Assembly: GCA_964626755.1 (NCBI GenBank)
Contig: CAZVGO010000004.1
Coordinates: forward strand, 1-64,000
DNA from: JACDAV01 sp964626755
GTDB taxonomy: Bacteria; Chloroflexota; Limnocylindria; Limnocylindrales; CSP1-4
Direction of reading: 5' to 3'
Length of the DNA: 64,000 nucleotides
Part shown: positions 18,078-25,293 of the stretch, one piece after another
How the letters are laid out: each line of letters opens with the position of its first letter
Position numbering within the stretch: the stretch's first letter is position 1
Translations under genes and position numbers: made by a program
The notes under the pieces: generated by a model
Told to the model about the DNA's origin: nothing
Database searches by the model: none
What the model saw: the letters and a program-made list of their open reading frames with translations, nothing else

Positions 18078-18104
18078 TTAGCACTCTCACATCGAGAGTG
18101 CCAA
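18078..18104 (+). promoter_or_regulatory. CIRCE operator (HrcA site)
   Basis: TTAGCACTC, nine bases, then GAGTGCCAA. This is the CIRCE inverted repeat with a single mismatch in the right arm (consensus GAGTGCTAA). CIRCE is bound by HrcA, which releases on heat stress when GroEL is titrated by unfolded protein. hrcA itself is not in the window. Confidence 0.93.
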
Positions 18105-18274
18105 GCGACGCGGGAACGCCGATCCGGAGGGGCCCGAGCGGCCCAGAGGAACGGATCGCGACCGCCGCGACGCGCTCAATCAAGTTGGCGTGGCTGCCGG
18201 ACGGCCTCGAGTCTGCCGGCGGCCCGCGATCAGGCGAGTTGGACGGCCCCAGGCCGTCACAGGAGGTACGCACC

Positions 18275-18589
18275 TTGGCCACCGCCACCGCAGCCAAGAC
18301 CAAGCTCCGGCCATTGATGGACCGGGTCGTCGTCAAGCCCACGCCCCGCGAGGAGATGACGAAGTCCGGCATCGTGTTGCCCGACACCGCCAAGGAGAAG
18401 CCGCAGGAGGGGACCATCCTCGCCGCCGGCCCGGGCGGGTTCGACACCGAGGGCAAGCGGACGCCGATGGACGTCAAGGCGGGCCAGAAGGTCCTCTACG
18501 CGAAGTACGCCGGGACCGAGTTCAAGATCGACGAAGAGGAGCTCCTGATCGTCAGCCAGAAGGACATCCTCGCGGTCGTCGAGGACTGA
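18275..18589 (+). CDS. groES: Co-chaperonin GroES
   Basis: GroES caps the GroEL ring and triggers folding in the closed chamber. The TTG at 18275 is chosen because AGGAGGT lies at 18261-18267, seven bases before it; an upstream in-frame ATG would add about 59 unrelated residues crossing the leader. The 104-residue product shows LRPLMDRVVVKP, the mobile-loop region EEMTKSGIVLPDTAKEKP, GKRTPMDVKAGQKVLYAKYAGTEF and DILAVVED. It has about seven extra N-terminal residues (ATATAAK). The 170-nt leader between CIRCE and the start shows no other gene. Confidence 0.96.
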   Translation: MATATAAKTKLRPLMDRVVVKPTPREEMTKSGIVLPDTAKEKPQEGTILAAGPGGFDTEGKRTPMDVKAGQKVLYAKYAGTEFKIDEEELLIVSQKDILAVVED

Positions 18590-18637
18590 CGCCGAGGCGA
18601 CTCTCCCTACCCCAGACACTTCGGAGGAACAGACACA

Positions 18638-20266
18638 TTGGCTAAGCAGTTGATCTTCGACGAGGTCGCTCGTCGATCGCTCAAGCGTGGAATGGACCGG
18701 CTCGCCGACGCGGTCAAGGTGACGATCGGCCCGAAGGGCCGCAACGTCGTCCTCGACAAGAAGTTCGGTGCGCCGACGATCACCAACGACGGAGTCACGA
18801 TCGCCCGCGAGATCGAGCTCGACGACCCGTTCGAGAACATGGGCGCCCAGCTCCTCAAGGAAGTCGCGACCAAGACGGACGACGTCGCCGGCGACGGCAC
18901 CACCACGGCCGTCGTTCTTGCCCAGGCCCAGGTGGCCGAGGGCCTCCGCGTCGTCACCGCCGGGGCAAACCCGATGGTCGTCAAGCGCGGCATCGAGAAG
19001 GCCGTCCAGGCGGTCGTCGAGGAGATCAAGAAGCAGTCGCGCCCGGTCGACAACCGCGAGCAGATCGCGGCCGTCGCGGCGATCAGCGCCGCGGACCCGG
19101 AGGTCGGCGAGATCATCGCCGAGGTCATGGACAAGGTCGGCAAGGACGGCGTCATCACCGTCGAGGAGGGGCAGTCGCTCGGCCTCGAGGTCGAGTACGT
19201 CGAGGGGATGCAGTTCGACCGCGGCTACATCTCGCCCTACTTCGTCACCAACCCGGATCGGATGGAGGCGGTTCTCGAGAGCCCCCTCATCCTCATCACG
19301 GACAAGAAGATCTCGAGCGTCCAGGACCTGCTCCCGGCCCTCGAGAAGGCCGTCCAGCAGGGCAAGCCGATGCTCATCGTCGCCGAGGACATCGACGGTG
19401 AGGCGCTCGCGACGCTCGTCGTCAACAAGCTCCGCGGCACCGTCCAGGTCCTCGCCGTCAAGGCGCCGGGCTTCGGCGACCGCCGCAAGGAAATGCTCCG
19501 CGACCTCGCGGTCCTGGCCGGCGGCACGGTCATCAGCGAGGAGATCGGGCGGAAGCTCGACTCGGTCGTGGTCGAGGATCTCGGCCGCGCCCGCCGCGTC
19601 GTCGCGACGAAGGACGACACGACCGTCGTCGACGGCGAAGGTGCACCGGACCAGATCAAGGCCCGGATGCAGCAGATCAAGGCCCAGATCGAGGAGACGA
19701 CATCGGACTATGACAAGGAGAAGCTCCAGGAGCGCCTTGCCAAGCTGTCCGGCGGCGTCGCCGTGATCAAGGTGGGCGCGGCCACGGAGGTCGAGCTCAA
19801 GGAGAAGAAGCACCGGATCGAGGACGCGCTCTCGACGACCCGCGCGGCCGTCGAGGAGGGTCTCGTCGCCGGTGGCGGCACGACGCTCGTGCAGGCCGCT
19901 CCTGCGCTCGACAAGCTCAAGCTCGAAGGCGACGAGAAGGTCGGCCTCGAGATCATCCGGCGCGCCCTCGAGGCACCCGCCCGGCAGATCGCCGACAACG
20001 CCGGACAGCCCGGCGAGGTCGTGGTCGAGAAGATCAAGACCCTGCCGAAGGGCGAGGGCTTCGACGCTCTCAAGGGCGAGTACGGCAACATGTTCGACAA
20101 GGGCATCGTGGACGCCGCGAAGGTCACCCGATCCGCTCTCCAGAACGCCGCCTCGATCGCGGCGCTCGTCCTGACGACGGAGACGCTCGTCACGGACATC
20201 CCGGAGAAGGAGAAGGCGGGCGCCGGTTCTCACGGCCACGGTGGCGGTGGGGAGATGGACTTCTAG
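18638..20266 (+). CDS. groEL: Chaperonin GroEL
   Basis: The 60-kDa chaperonin, 542 residues, starts at a TTG with GGAGGA nine bases before it. Landmarks are TIGPKGRNVVLDK near 29-41, NDGVTIAREIEL, the ATPase motif GDGTTTAVVL near 86-95 and EEGLVAGGGTTL near 405-416. The C-terminal tail is GSHGHGGGGEMDF, Gly/His-rich, in place of the GGM repeats of Proteobacteria. It follows groES by 48 nt in the HrcA-controlled unit. Confidence 0.98.
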   Translation: MAKQLIFDEVARRSLKRGMDRLADAVKVTIGPKGRNVVLDKKFGAPTITNDGVTIAREIELDDPFENMGAQLLKEVATKTDDVAGDGTTTAVVLAQAQVAEGLRVVTAGANPMVVKRGIEKAVQAVVEEIKKQSRPVDNREQIAAVAAISAADPEVGEIIAEVMDKVGKDGVITVEEGQSLGLEVEYVEGMQFDRGYISPYFVTNPDRMEAVLESPLILITDKKISSVQDLLPALEKAVQQGKPMLIVAEDIDGEALATLVVNKLRGTVQVLAVKAPGFGDRRKEMLRDLAVLAGGTVISEEIGRKLDSVVVEDLGRARRVVATKDDTTVVDGEGAPDQIKARMQQIKAQIEETTSDYDKEKLQERLAKLSGGVAVIKVGAATEVELKEKKHRIEDALSTTRAAVEEGLVAGGGTTLVQAAPALDKLKLEGDEKVGLEIIRRALEAPARQIADNAGQPGEVVVEKIKTLPKGEGFDALKGEYGNMFDKGIVDAAKVTRSALQNAASIAALVLTTETLVTDIPEKEKAGAGSHGHGGGGEMDF

Positions 20267-20294
20267 TTCGCGACTGTGATCCCCCGCATGCGCG

Positions 20295-20363
20295 GCGTTG
20301 CCGCTGCGGGGGCTCGCTCACGTACGTTCGAGTACGCTCACTCGCCTCCTCGACGGCGCCTTG
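20295..20363 (+). repeat. Dispersed intergenic repeat, copy 2
   Basis: About 70 nt downstream of groEL that match, in inverted orientation, the segment at 433-503: GCGTTGCCG at the start, ACGTTCGAGT in the middle, ACGGCGCCTTG at the end. The groEL terminator follows 35 nt later. With the terminator it accounts for most of the 332-nt gap between groEL and the lipoprotein gene. Confidence 0.6.
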
Positions 20364-20398
20364 CGCCTGCGGGGTCTGCCAGTCGCTCAAGCGCCAAG

Positions 20399-20426
20399 AG
20401 AGCCCGGGTCGCAAGGCCCGGGCTCT
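20399..20426 (+). terminator. groEL terminator
   Basis: A 10-bp perfect stem AGAGCCCGGG/CCCGGGCTCT with an 8-nt loop (TCGCAAGG) ends in a short T/C tail. It is symmetrical enough to act on either strand. It closes the groESL unit. Confidence 0.75.
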
Positions 20427-20598
20427 TCGATTCCCGCGACTCCGGCCCGCGGCGGTTCCCGTTGCCCTCAGGCGACATTCCGAGCCCCGGGCCGCGTGGC
20501 GGGCACTCCCTCGACGAAGGCGCGACAATGGAGCGGTTGACACCCGGTCGCCATCCGGCGACCCTGATGTGCCGTCACTCAACCTAGCTGGAGTCACT

Positions 20599-21357
20599 AT
20601 GCCCCGCCGCCTGCTCATCTTCCTCGCGCTCGCCGCCTCGCTGGCGGTGGTCGCCTGCAGCAGCACCCCCCAGGCTCCCGCGCTGAGCGACCCGAAGGAG
20701 ATCCTCGCCCAGTCGATCGCGTCACTCGCGAACGTCAAGACTGCGACGATCAAGGGGACCTTCGGCGGCTCCATCAACGCGGCCGAGGCCGGCAACTTCG
20801 ACCTCTCCTCGGTGACGGTCGACCTGGCCATCGACATTCCGGCGAAGAAGACCCGCGCCACGGTCGACGCCCCGACCCTCATGGGGACGAACCTCGACCT
20901 CATCGTGGCCGACGGGAAGACCTACATCAAGGTCATCGGTCCACTCGCCACGTTCATCGGTGGCGACGCAACAGGCAAGTACACGATGACGACTGCCGAC
21001 ACGAGCATCGTGCCGGATGAGGCAACCGATCCGACGAAGGCGATCGCGGAGCTCCGGAAGAGCCTCGACGAGCTTCCCAAGGCTCCGGAGAAGCTCGCCG
21101 ACGAGCGGTGTGGCGACCAGGACTGCTATCACGTCAAGCTTGCCCTGACCGCCGACGAGCTGGGCGAGCTGGCCGAAGGCGCGACCATGGGCAGCGTCTC
21201 GGTCGATTTCTGGTCCCGGAAGAACGATCTCCGCCCCGCGAAGATCTCGTTTGCGATGGACATGGGCGCCCAGGGCACCGTGAGCGGCACGTTCGAGTTC
21301 ACGTACGACCAGGCCGTGAACATCAGCGCCCCGCCGGCCGACCAGATCGCTCCCTGA
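20599..21357 (+). CDS. LppX/LprG-like lipoprotein
   Basis: The ATG at 20599 (GGAG six bases before it) begins an export signal with a lipobox LAVVAC, so Cys20 would be lipidated and the mature protein anchored outside the membrane. The 252-residue protein has the LppX/LprAFG-type body: alternating strands with VKTATIKGTFGG, VDLAIDIPAKKTRATVDAP, ADGKTYIKVIGP and a C-terminal FEFTYDQAVNISAPP. Related mycobacterial proteins carry lipids or glycolipids across the periplasm; that role is inferred here. A Cys pair (CGDQDC) may form a disulfide. It stands alone between two terminators. Confidence 0.75.
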   Translation: MPRRLLIFLALAASLAVVACSSTPQAPALSDPKEILAQSIASLANVKTATIKGTFGGSINAAEAGNFDLSSVTVDLAIDIPAKKTRATVDAPTLMGTNLDLIVADGKTYIKVIGPLATFIGGDATGKYTMTTADTSIVPDEATDPTKAIAELRKSLDELPKAPEKLADERCGDQDCYHVKLALTADELGELAEGATMGSVSVDFWSRKNDLRPAKISFAMDMGAQGTVSGTFEFTYDQAVNISAPPADQIAP

Positions 21358-21394
21358 GTTCAACGCCGGTCCGAGCCTGCCCCCACCGCCGACG

Positions 21395-21423
21395 AATGGC
21401 CCGCCCTCGATGGGCGGGCCATT
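21395..21423 (+). terminator. Terminator after the lipoprotein gene
   Basis: A perfect 12-bp stem, AATGGCCCGCCC and GGGCGGGCCATT, with a 5-nt loop, 37 nt after the lipoprotein stop. The following tract is only weakly T-rich (TTCCCGTTCC). Confidence 0.6.
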
Positions 21424-21481
21424 CCCGTTCCGGAGGCTGGCCGTGCCACTCCTCCGCGAGTCGCCGGAGAGTCACCCCGCC

Positions 21482-21487
21482 TACAAT
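21482..21487 (+). promoter_or_regulatory. -10 box for leaderless pcrA transcript
   Basis: TACAAT, five of six bases matching the consensus, ends six bases before the GTG start at 21494. No ribosome binding site lies between. Confidence 0.6.
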
Positions 21488-21493
21488 CGATGA

Positions 21494-24154
21494 GTGAGTC
21501 CCAGCCCCCGTCGCCGGTCCCGCGCCCGCGCGGCCGACGCCGCCGTGGAAGTGCCCGGGACCGTCTTCGCCGAGCTCGATCCGGGCACCGCCGGCGCGCC
21601 GGTCGAGCCGGACTGGCTGCGCGACGCCCCGTCCGGTGAGGAGCCCCGCCCGCCCGATCCCGTGGCCGCAGCTGCCGCCGAGGCCGCCCGCGCGGCAGCC
21701 GCCGTCGAGCGAGCCGCCGCGATCGTCGGGGCCCTCAACCCTGAGCAGGCCAGGGCGGTAATCACGACCGAGGGCCCGCTCCTCATCCTCGCCGGCGCCG
21801 GCAGCGGCAAGACCCGCGTCCTCGCCCACCGGATCGCCTACCTCATCGGGGTCAAAGGCGTCCGCCCGTGGCAGGTCCTGGCGGTCACATTCACGAATCG
21901 CGCCGCGGGTGAGCTGCGCGACCGGATCATCGCCCTCGTGGGCGAGGCCGGGCGGGACGTCCAGGCCGGAACATTCCACGCGCTCTGCGCCCGCGTTCTC
22001 CGCCGGGACGGGGAGGCGATCGGGATCAGCCGGCGCTTCGTGATCTACGACACGGACGACCAGGGTGCGCTGATGAAGCAGATCCTGCGCGACGAGGACC
22101 TGCCGCTGACCGGCGAGTTCCGCCCGTCCGCCGTGCTCGGCGCGATCAGCCGGGCGAAGAACGAGATGCTCGACCCGACGTTCCTCGAGGAGAACGCCGT
22201 CAACCGCCACGAGCGGATCGTCGCCCGGCTGGCGGTGAAGTACCAGGAGCGGCTCCGGAAGGTCGGCGCGCTCGACTTCGACGACCTCCTCCTCGAGGCG
22301 GTCCGGCTGTTCCAGGAGGCACCCGCTGTCCTCGCCCGGTACCAGGATCGGTGGCGCTACCTCCACGTCGACGAGTACCAGGACACGAACCGGCCGCAAT
22401 ACCTGTGGGTCCGGGCGCTCGCCGCGAAGCACGGCAACCTCGCCGTCGTCGGCGATGACGACCAGTCGATCTACCGCTGGCGCGGGGCGGACCTCCGGAA
22501 CATCCTGGACTTCGAGCGTGACTGGCCAAACGCGGCGGTCGTCAAGCTCGAGCGGAACTACCGCTCCACCCAGCTCATCCTCGATGCCGCCCACGCGGTC
22601 GTCTCGCGCAACACGGAGCGCACCGACAAGAAGCTCTGGACCGACCAGGCCGGCGGCAAGCCGATCCAGCGCTTCGAGGCGTACAACGAGGAGGAAGAGG
22701 CCGAGTGGATCGCCCGCCAGGTCGAGGGGCTGGCCGGCGGCCGCGGCTCGGCGCTCACCCGCCGGGCCGACGACGAGGACGGCGTGTTCCGGTTCCAGGA
22801 CGTCGCCGTGATGTACCGGATGAACGCCCAGTCCCGGGCGATCGAGGAGGCGTTCCTCCGCTACGGGATCCGCTACCAGCTCGTCGGCGGGACCCGGTTC
22901 TACGCCCGGCGCGAGGTGAAGGACGCCCTGGCGTACCTGCGGATCCTCCGCTCGGACGTGGACGCGGTGAGCTTCGAGCGGGTGATCAACGTTCCGGCGC
23001 GGGCGATCGGTGAGAAGACGATCGAGACGCTTCGCGGCGTGGCGGCGCGGGAGGGCGTGTCGACCTGGGAGGCGATCGAGCGGGGCGCGACCGGCCGGAT
23101 CGAGACGATGGCGCCGCGGACGCGGAATGCGCTGGCCGAGTTCGCCGCGCTCGTCCGGCGGCTGCGGTCACGGGTCGGCATCCTGCCGTTGCCGGAGCTC
23201 CTCGACGAGATCCTCGAATCGTCCGGCTACCGGGCGATGCTCGCCGATGGCTCGGAGGAGGGCGAGGAGCGCTGGGCGAACCTGCTCGAGCTGCGATCGG
23301 TCACGACCCGCTACGACGATCTCTCGCCCGAGGACGCCGTCGACCGGCTTCTCGAGGAGACGGCGCTCGTCGCGGACCAGGACAGCTATGAAGGCGGCGC
23401 GGACGCGGTCACGCTCATCACGCTCCATGCGGCGAAGGGCCTCGAGTTCCCGGTCGTCTTCATCGCCGGGCTCGAGGAGGGCCTCTTCCCGCACAGCCGC
23501 GCGCTCGACGACGAGAAGGAGCTGGAGGAGGAGCGCCGGCTGGCGTACGTCGGGATCACCCGGGCGAAACGCCGCCTCTACCTCTCCCACGCCTGGCGCC
23601 GTGCGACGTGGGGGATGGGCCAGGCATCGGTCCCGTCGCGCTTCCTCCTCGAGATCCCGGCCAGCCTGATGGAGGGACCGCAGCTCGAAGGGCCCGGCGA
23701 TCCCGAATCCCCGGGCCCACTCGATCTCGACCTCGTCTTCGGTGCCCGGCGGGCGACCCGGTTCGGGACGCCGGTGCGCGCCGGCGGCGCCGCCTGGCGG
23801 CAGGGGAGCGGGCGACCCGGCGCGCCGGCGCCCGGTGAGCCGTTCCGCCCCACCCGCGACCTCGCCGCGCGCCGCGAAGCGTTCGCCGGCGGCGCCCCGT
23901 CCGGTTCCCTCGGTCGACCGGTCGAGGCCGGGCCCGCGCCGTTCCCGTCACCGGCAGCCAGCCGTCCGGTCATCCCCGGTGAGCGGCGCTTCCGCGACGG
24001 CGACCGCGTCCGGCACGCCCGCTGGGGGGACGGCATCGTCGTGAGCTCGAAGCTCACCCGGAGCGACGAGGAGGTGATCGTGGCGTTCCGCGACCAGGCG
24101 GTCGGGCGCAAGACGATGCTCGCCAGCCTCGCGAACCTCGACGTCGTCGGATAG
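21494..24154 (+). CDS. pcrA: UvrD/PcrA-type superfamily 1 DNA helicase
   Basis: An 886-residue ATP-dependent 3'-5' helicase of DNA repair and replication-conflict clearance. After a variable Ala/Pro-rich N-terminus of about 75 residues come LNPEQARAV, Walker A GAGSGKTR near 101-108, Walker B DEYQDTN at 293-299, GDDDQSIYRWRGAD, NYRST, TLHAAKGLEFPVVF and YVGITRAKRRLYLSHAWRR. The C-terminus holds a Tudor-like PcrA domain (GDRVRHARWGDGIV), which in PcrA contacts RNA polymerase. An ATG five bases earlier is out of frame. Confidence 0.95.
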   Translation: MSPSPRRRSRARAADAAVEVPGTVFAELDPGTAGAPVEPDWLRDAPSGEEPRPPDPVAAAAAEAARAAAAVERAAAIVGALNPEQARAVITTEGPLLILAGAGSGKTRVLAHRIAYLIGVKGVRPWQVLAVTFTNRAAGELRDRIIALVGEAGRDVQAGTFHALCARVLRRDGEAIGISRRFVIYDTDDQGALMKQILRDEDLPLTGEFRPSAVLGAISRAKNEMLDPTFLEENAVNRHERIVARLAVKYQERLRKVGALDFDDLLLEAVRLFQEAPAVLARYQDRWRYLHVDEYQDTNRPQYLWVRALAAKHGNLAVVGDDDQSIYRWRGADLRNILDFERDWPNAAVVKLERNYRSTQLILDAAHAVVSRNTERTDKKLWTDQAGGKPIQRFEAYNEEEEAEWIARQVEGLAGGRGSALTRRADDEDGVFRFQDVAVMYRMNAQSRAIEEAFLRYGIRYQLVGGTRFYARREVKDALAYLRILRSDVDAVSFERVINVPARAIGEKTIETLRGVAAREGVSTWEAIERGATGRIETMAPRTRNALAEFAALVRRLRSRVGILPLPELLDEILESSGYRAMLADGSEEGEERWANLLELRSVTTRYDDLSPEDAVDRLLEETALVADQDSYEGGADAVTLITLHAAKGLEFPVVFIAGLEEGLFPHSRALDDEKELEEERRLAYVGITRAKRRLYLSHAWRRATWGMGQASVPSRFLLEIPASLMEGPQLEGPGDPESPGPLDLDLVFGARRATRFGTPVRAGGAAWRQGSGRPGAPAPGEPFRPTRDLAARREAFAGGAPSGSLGRPVEAGPAPFPSPAASRPVIPGERRFRDGDRVRHARWGDGIVVSSKLTRSDEEVIVAFRDQAVGRKTMLASLANLDVVG

Positions 24155-24188
24155 CGTCGCGGGCGCCTCCTGGGCTAGAGTGCCGCCG

Positions 24189-25289
24189 ATGACGACCCTG
24201 GAGACCAATCTGGCATCCGTCGTCTCGCTCGGCGACTTCGAGGCCCTGGCCCGGGAGCGGTTGGAGCCGGCGGCGTGGGACTACCTCGCGGGTGGCGCCG
24301 AGGACGAGATCACGCTGGCCGGGAACCTCGCCGCTTTCCGCCGCCGGCGGCTTCTCCCGCGGGTCCTCGTGGACGTCGCCCAGGTGGATCTCCGGTGCCG
24401 CGTCCTCGGCCGGGACGTCGCGCTCCCCATCGGCGTCGCACCCGTGGCCGCCCAGGCCCTCGCCCATCCCGATGCCGAGCTCGCGACCGCCCGGGCTGCT
24501 GCCGCCGCCGGCGCCCTGTATTGCCTCTCGACGGTCAGCAGCCGCTCGATCGAGGAGGTGGCAGCAGCGGTGCCGGCCGACGCGCGGCGCTGGTTCCAGC
24601 TCTACGTCAACGAGGACCCCGCGTTCACCCGGGAGCTCGTCCGGCGCGCCGAAGATGCCGGCTACGAAGCGATCGTGCTCACGGTGGACCTGCCGGTTCT
24701 CGGCTATCGCGAGCGCGAGAAGCGGCGCGGCTGGGAGCTCGATACGCCGCTCGGCAACTTCGACCGATCGATGGTGGTCGCGCCCGATCGGGACCGCGAC
24801 GGCCAGGTCGAGCTCGACCGGCTGCTCGACTCGCGCCATGTCCGGCTGACCTGGGACGACCTTGCGACCGTCCGCTCGTGGTCGTCGCTGCCGCTCGTCC
24901 TCAAGGGCATCCTCCACCCGGACGACGCGCGGCTGGCCGTCGAGCACGGCGCCGCCGGCGTCGTCGTCTCGAACCACGGCGGCCGGCAGCTCGATCGCTC
25001 ACCGGCCGCGCTGGACATGCTCGAGGCCGTCGTCGCGGCGGTCGACGGGCGCGCCGAGGTGTACCTCGACGGCGGCGTGCGGCGGGGGAGTGACGCGTTG
25101 ATCGCGATCGCCCTCGGCGCGACGGCGGTGTTCGCCGGCCGCCCGTTCGTCGCCGCCCTGGGCGTTGCGGGCGAGCCCGGGGTCGACCGCGCGTTCGCAA
25201 TCCTCCGCGAGGAGCTCGAGCGGGCGATGTCGCTGCTTGGGGCGCCGACGCTGGCCGATGTCCGGCGCGACCACGTGATGGACGGCTAG
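24189..25289 (+). CDS. FMN-dependent alpha-hydroxy acid oxidase/dehydrogenase
   Basis: A 366-residue TIM-barrel flavoenzyme of the lactate oxidase/glycolate oxidase family, oxidising a 2-hydroxy acid to a 2-oxo acid. Visible are DYLAGGAEDEITL near the start, PIGVAPVAAQALAHPDAEL, the FMN-contact TVDLPVLGYRE, KGILHPDDA and the active-site SNHGGRQLD with the catalytic His near 263 and Arg near 266, followed by DGGVRRGSD. TAGAGT seven bases before this ATG supports it over the GTG at 24180. Substrate cannot be decided from sequence; lactate or another short hydroxy acid is likely. Confidence 0.88.
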   Translation: MTTLETNLASVVSLGDFEALARERLEPAAWDYLAGGAEDEITLAGNLAAFRRRRLLPRVLVDVAQVDLRCRVLGRDVALPIGVAPVAAQALAHPDAELATARAAAAAGALYCLSTVSSRSIEEVAAAVPADARRWFQLYVNEDPAFTRELVRRAEDAGYEAIVLTVDLPVLGYREREKRRGWELDTPLGNFDRSMVVAPDRDRDGQVELDRLLDSRHVRLTWDDLATVRSWSSLPLVLKGILHPDDARLAVEHGAAGVVVSNHGGRQLDRSPAALDMLEAVVAAVDGRAEVYLDGGVRRGSDALIAIALGATAVFAGRPFVAALGVAGEPGVDRAFAILREELERAMSLLGAPTLADVRRDHVMDG

Positions 25290-25293
25290 CCCG

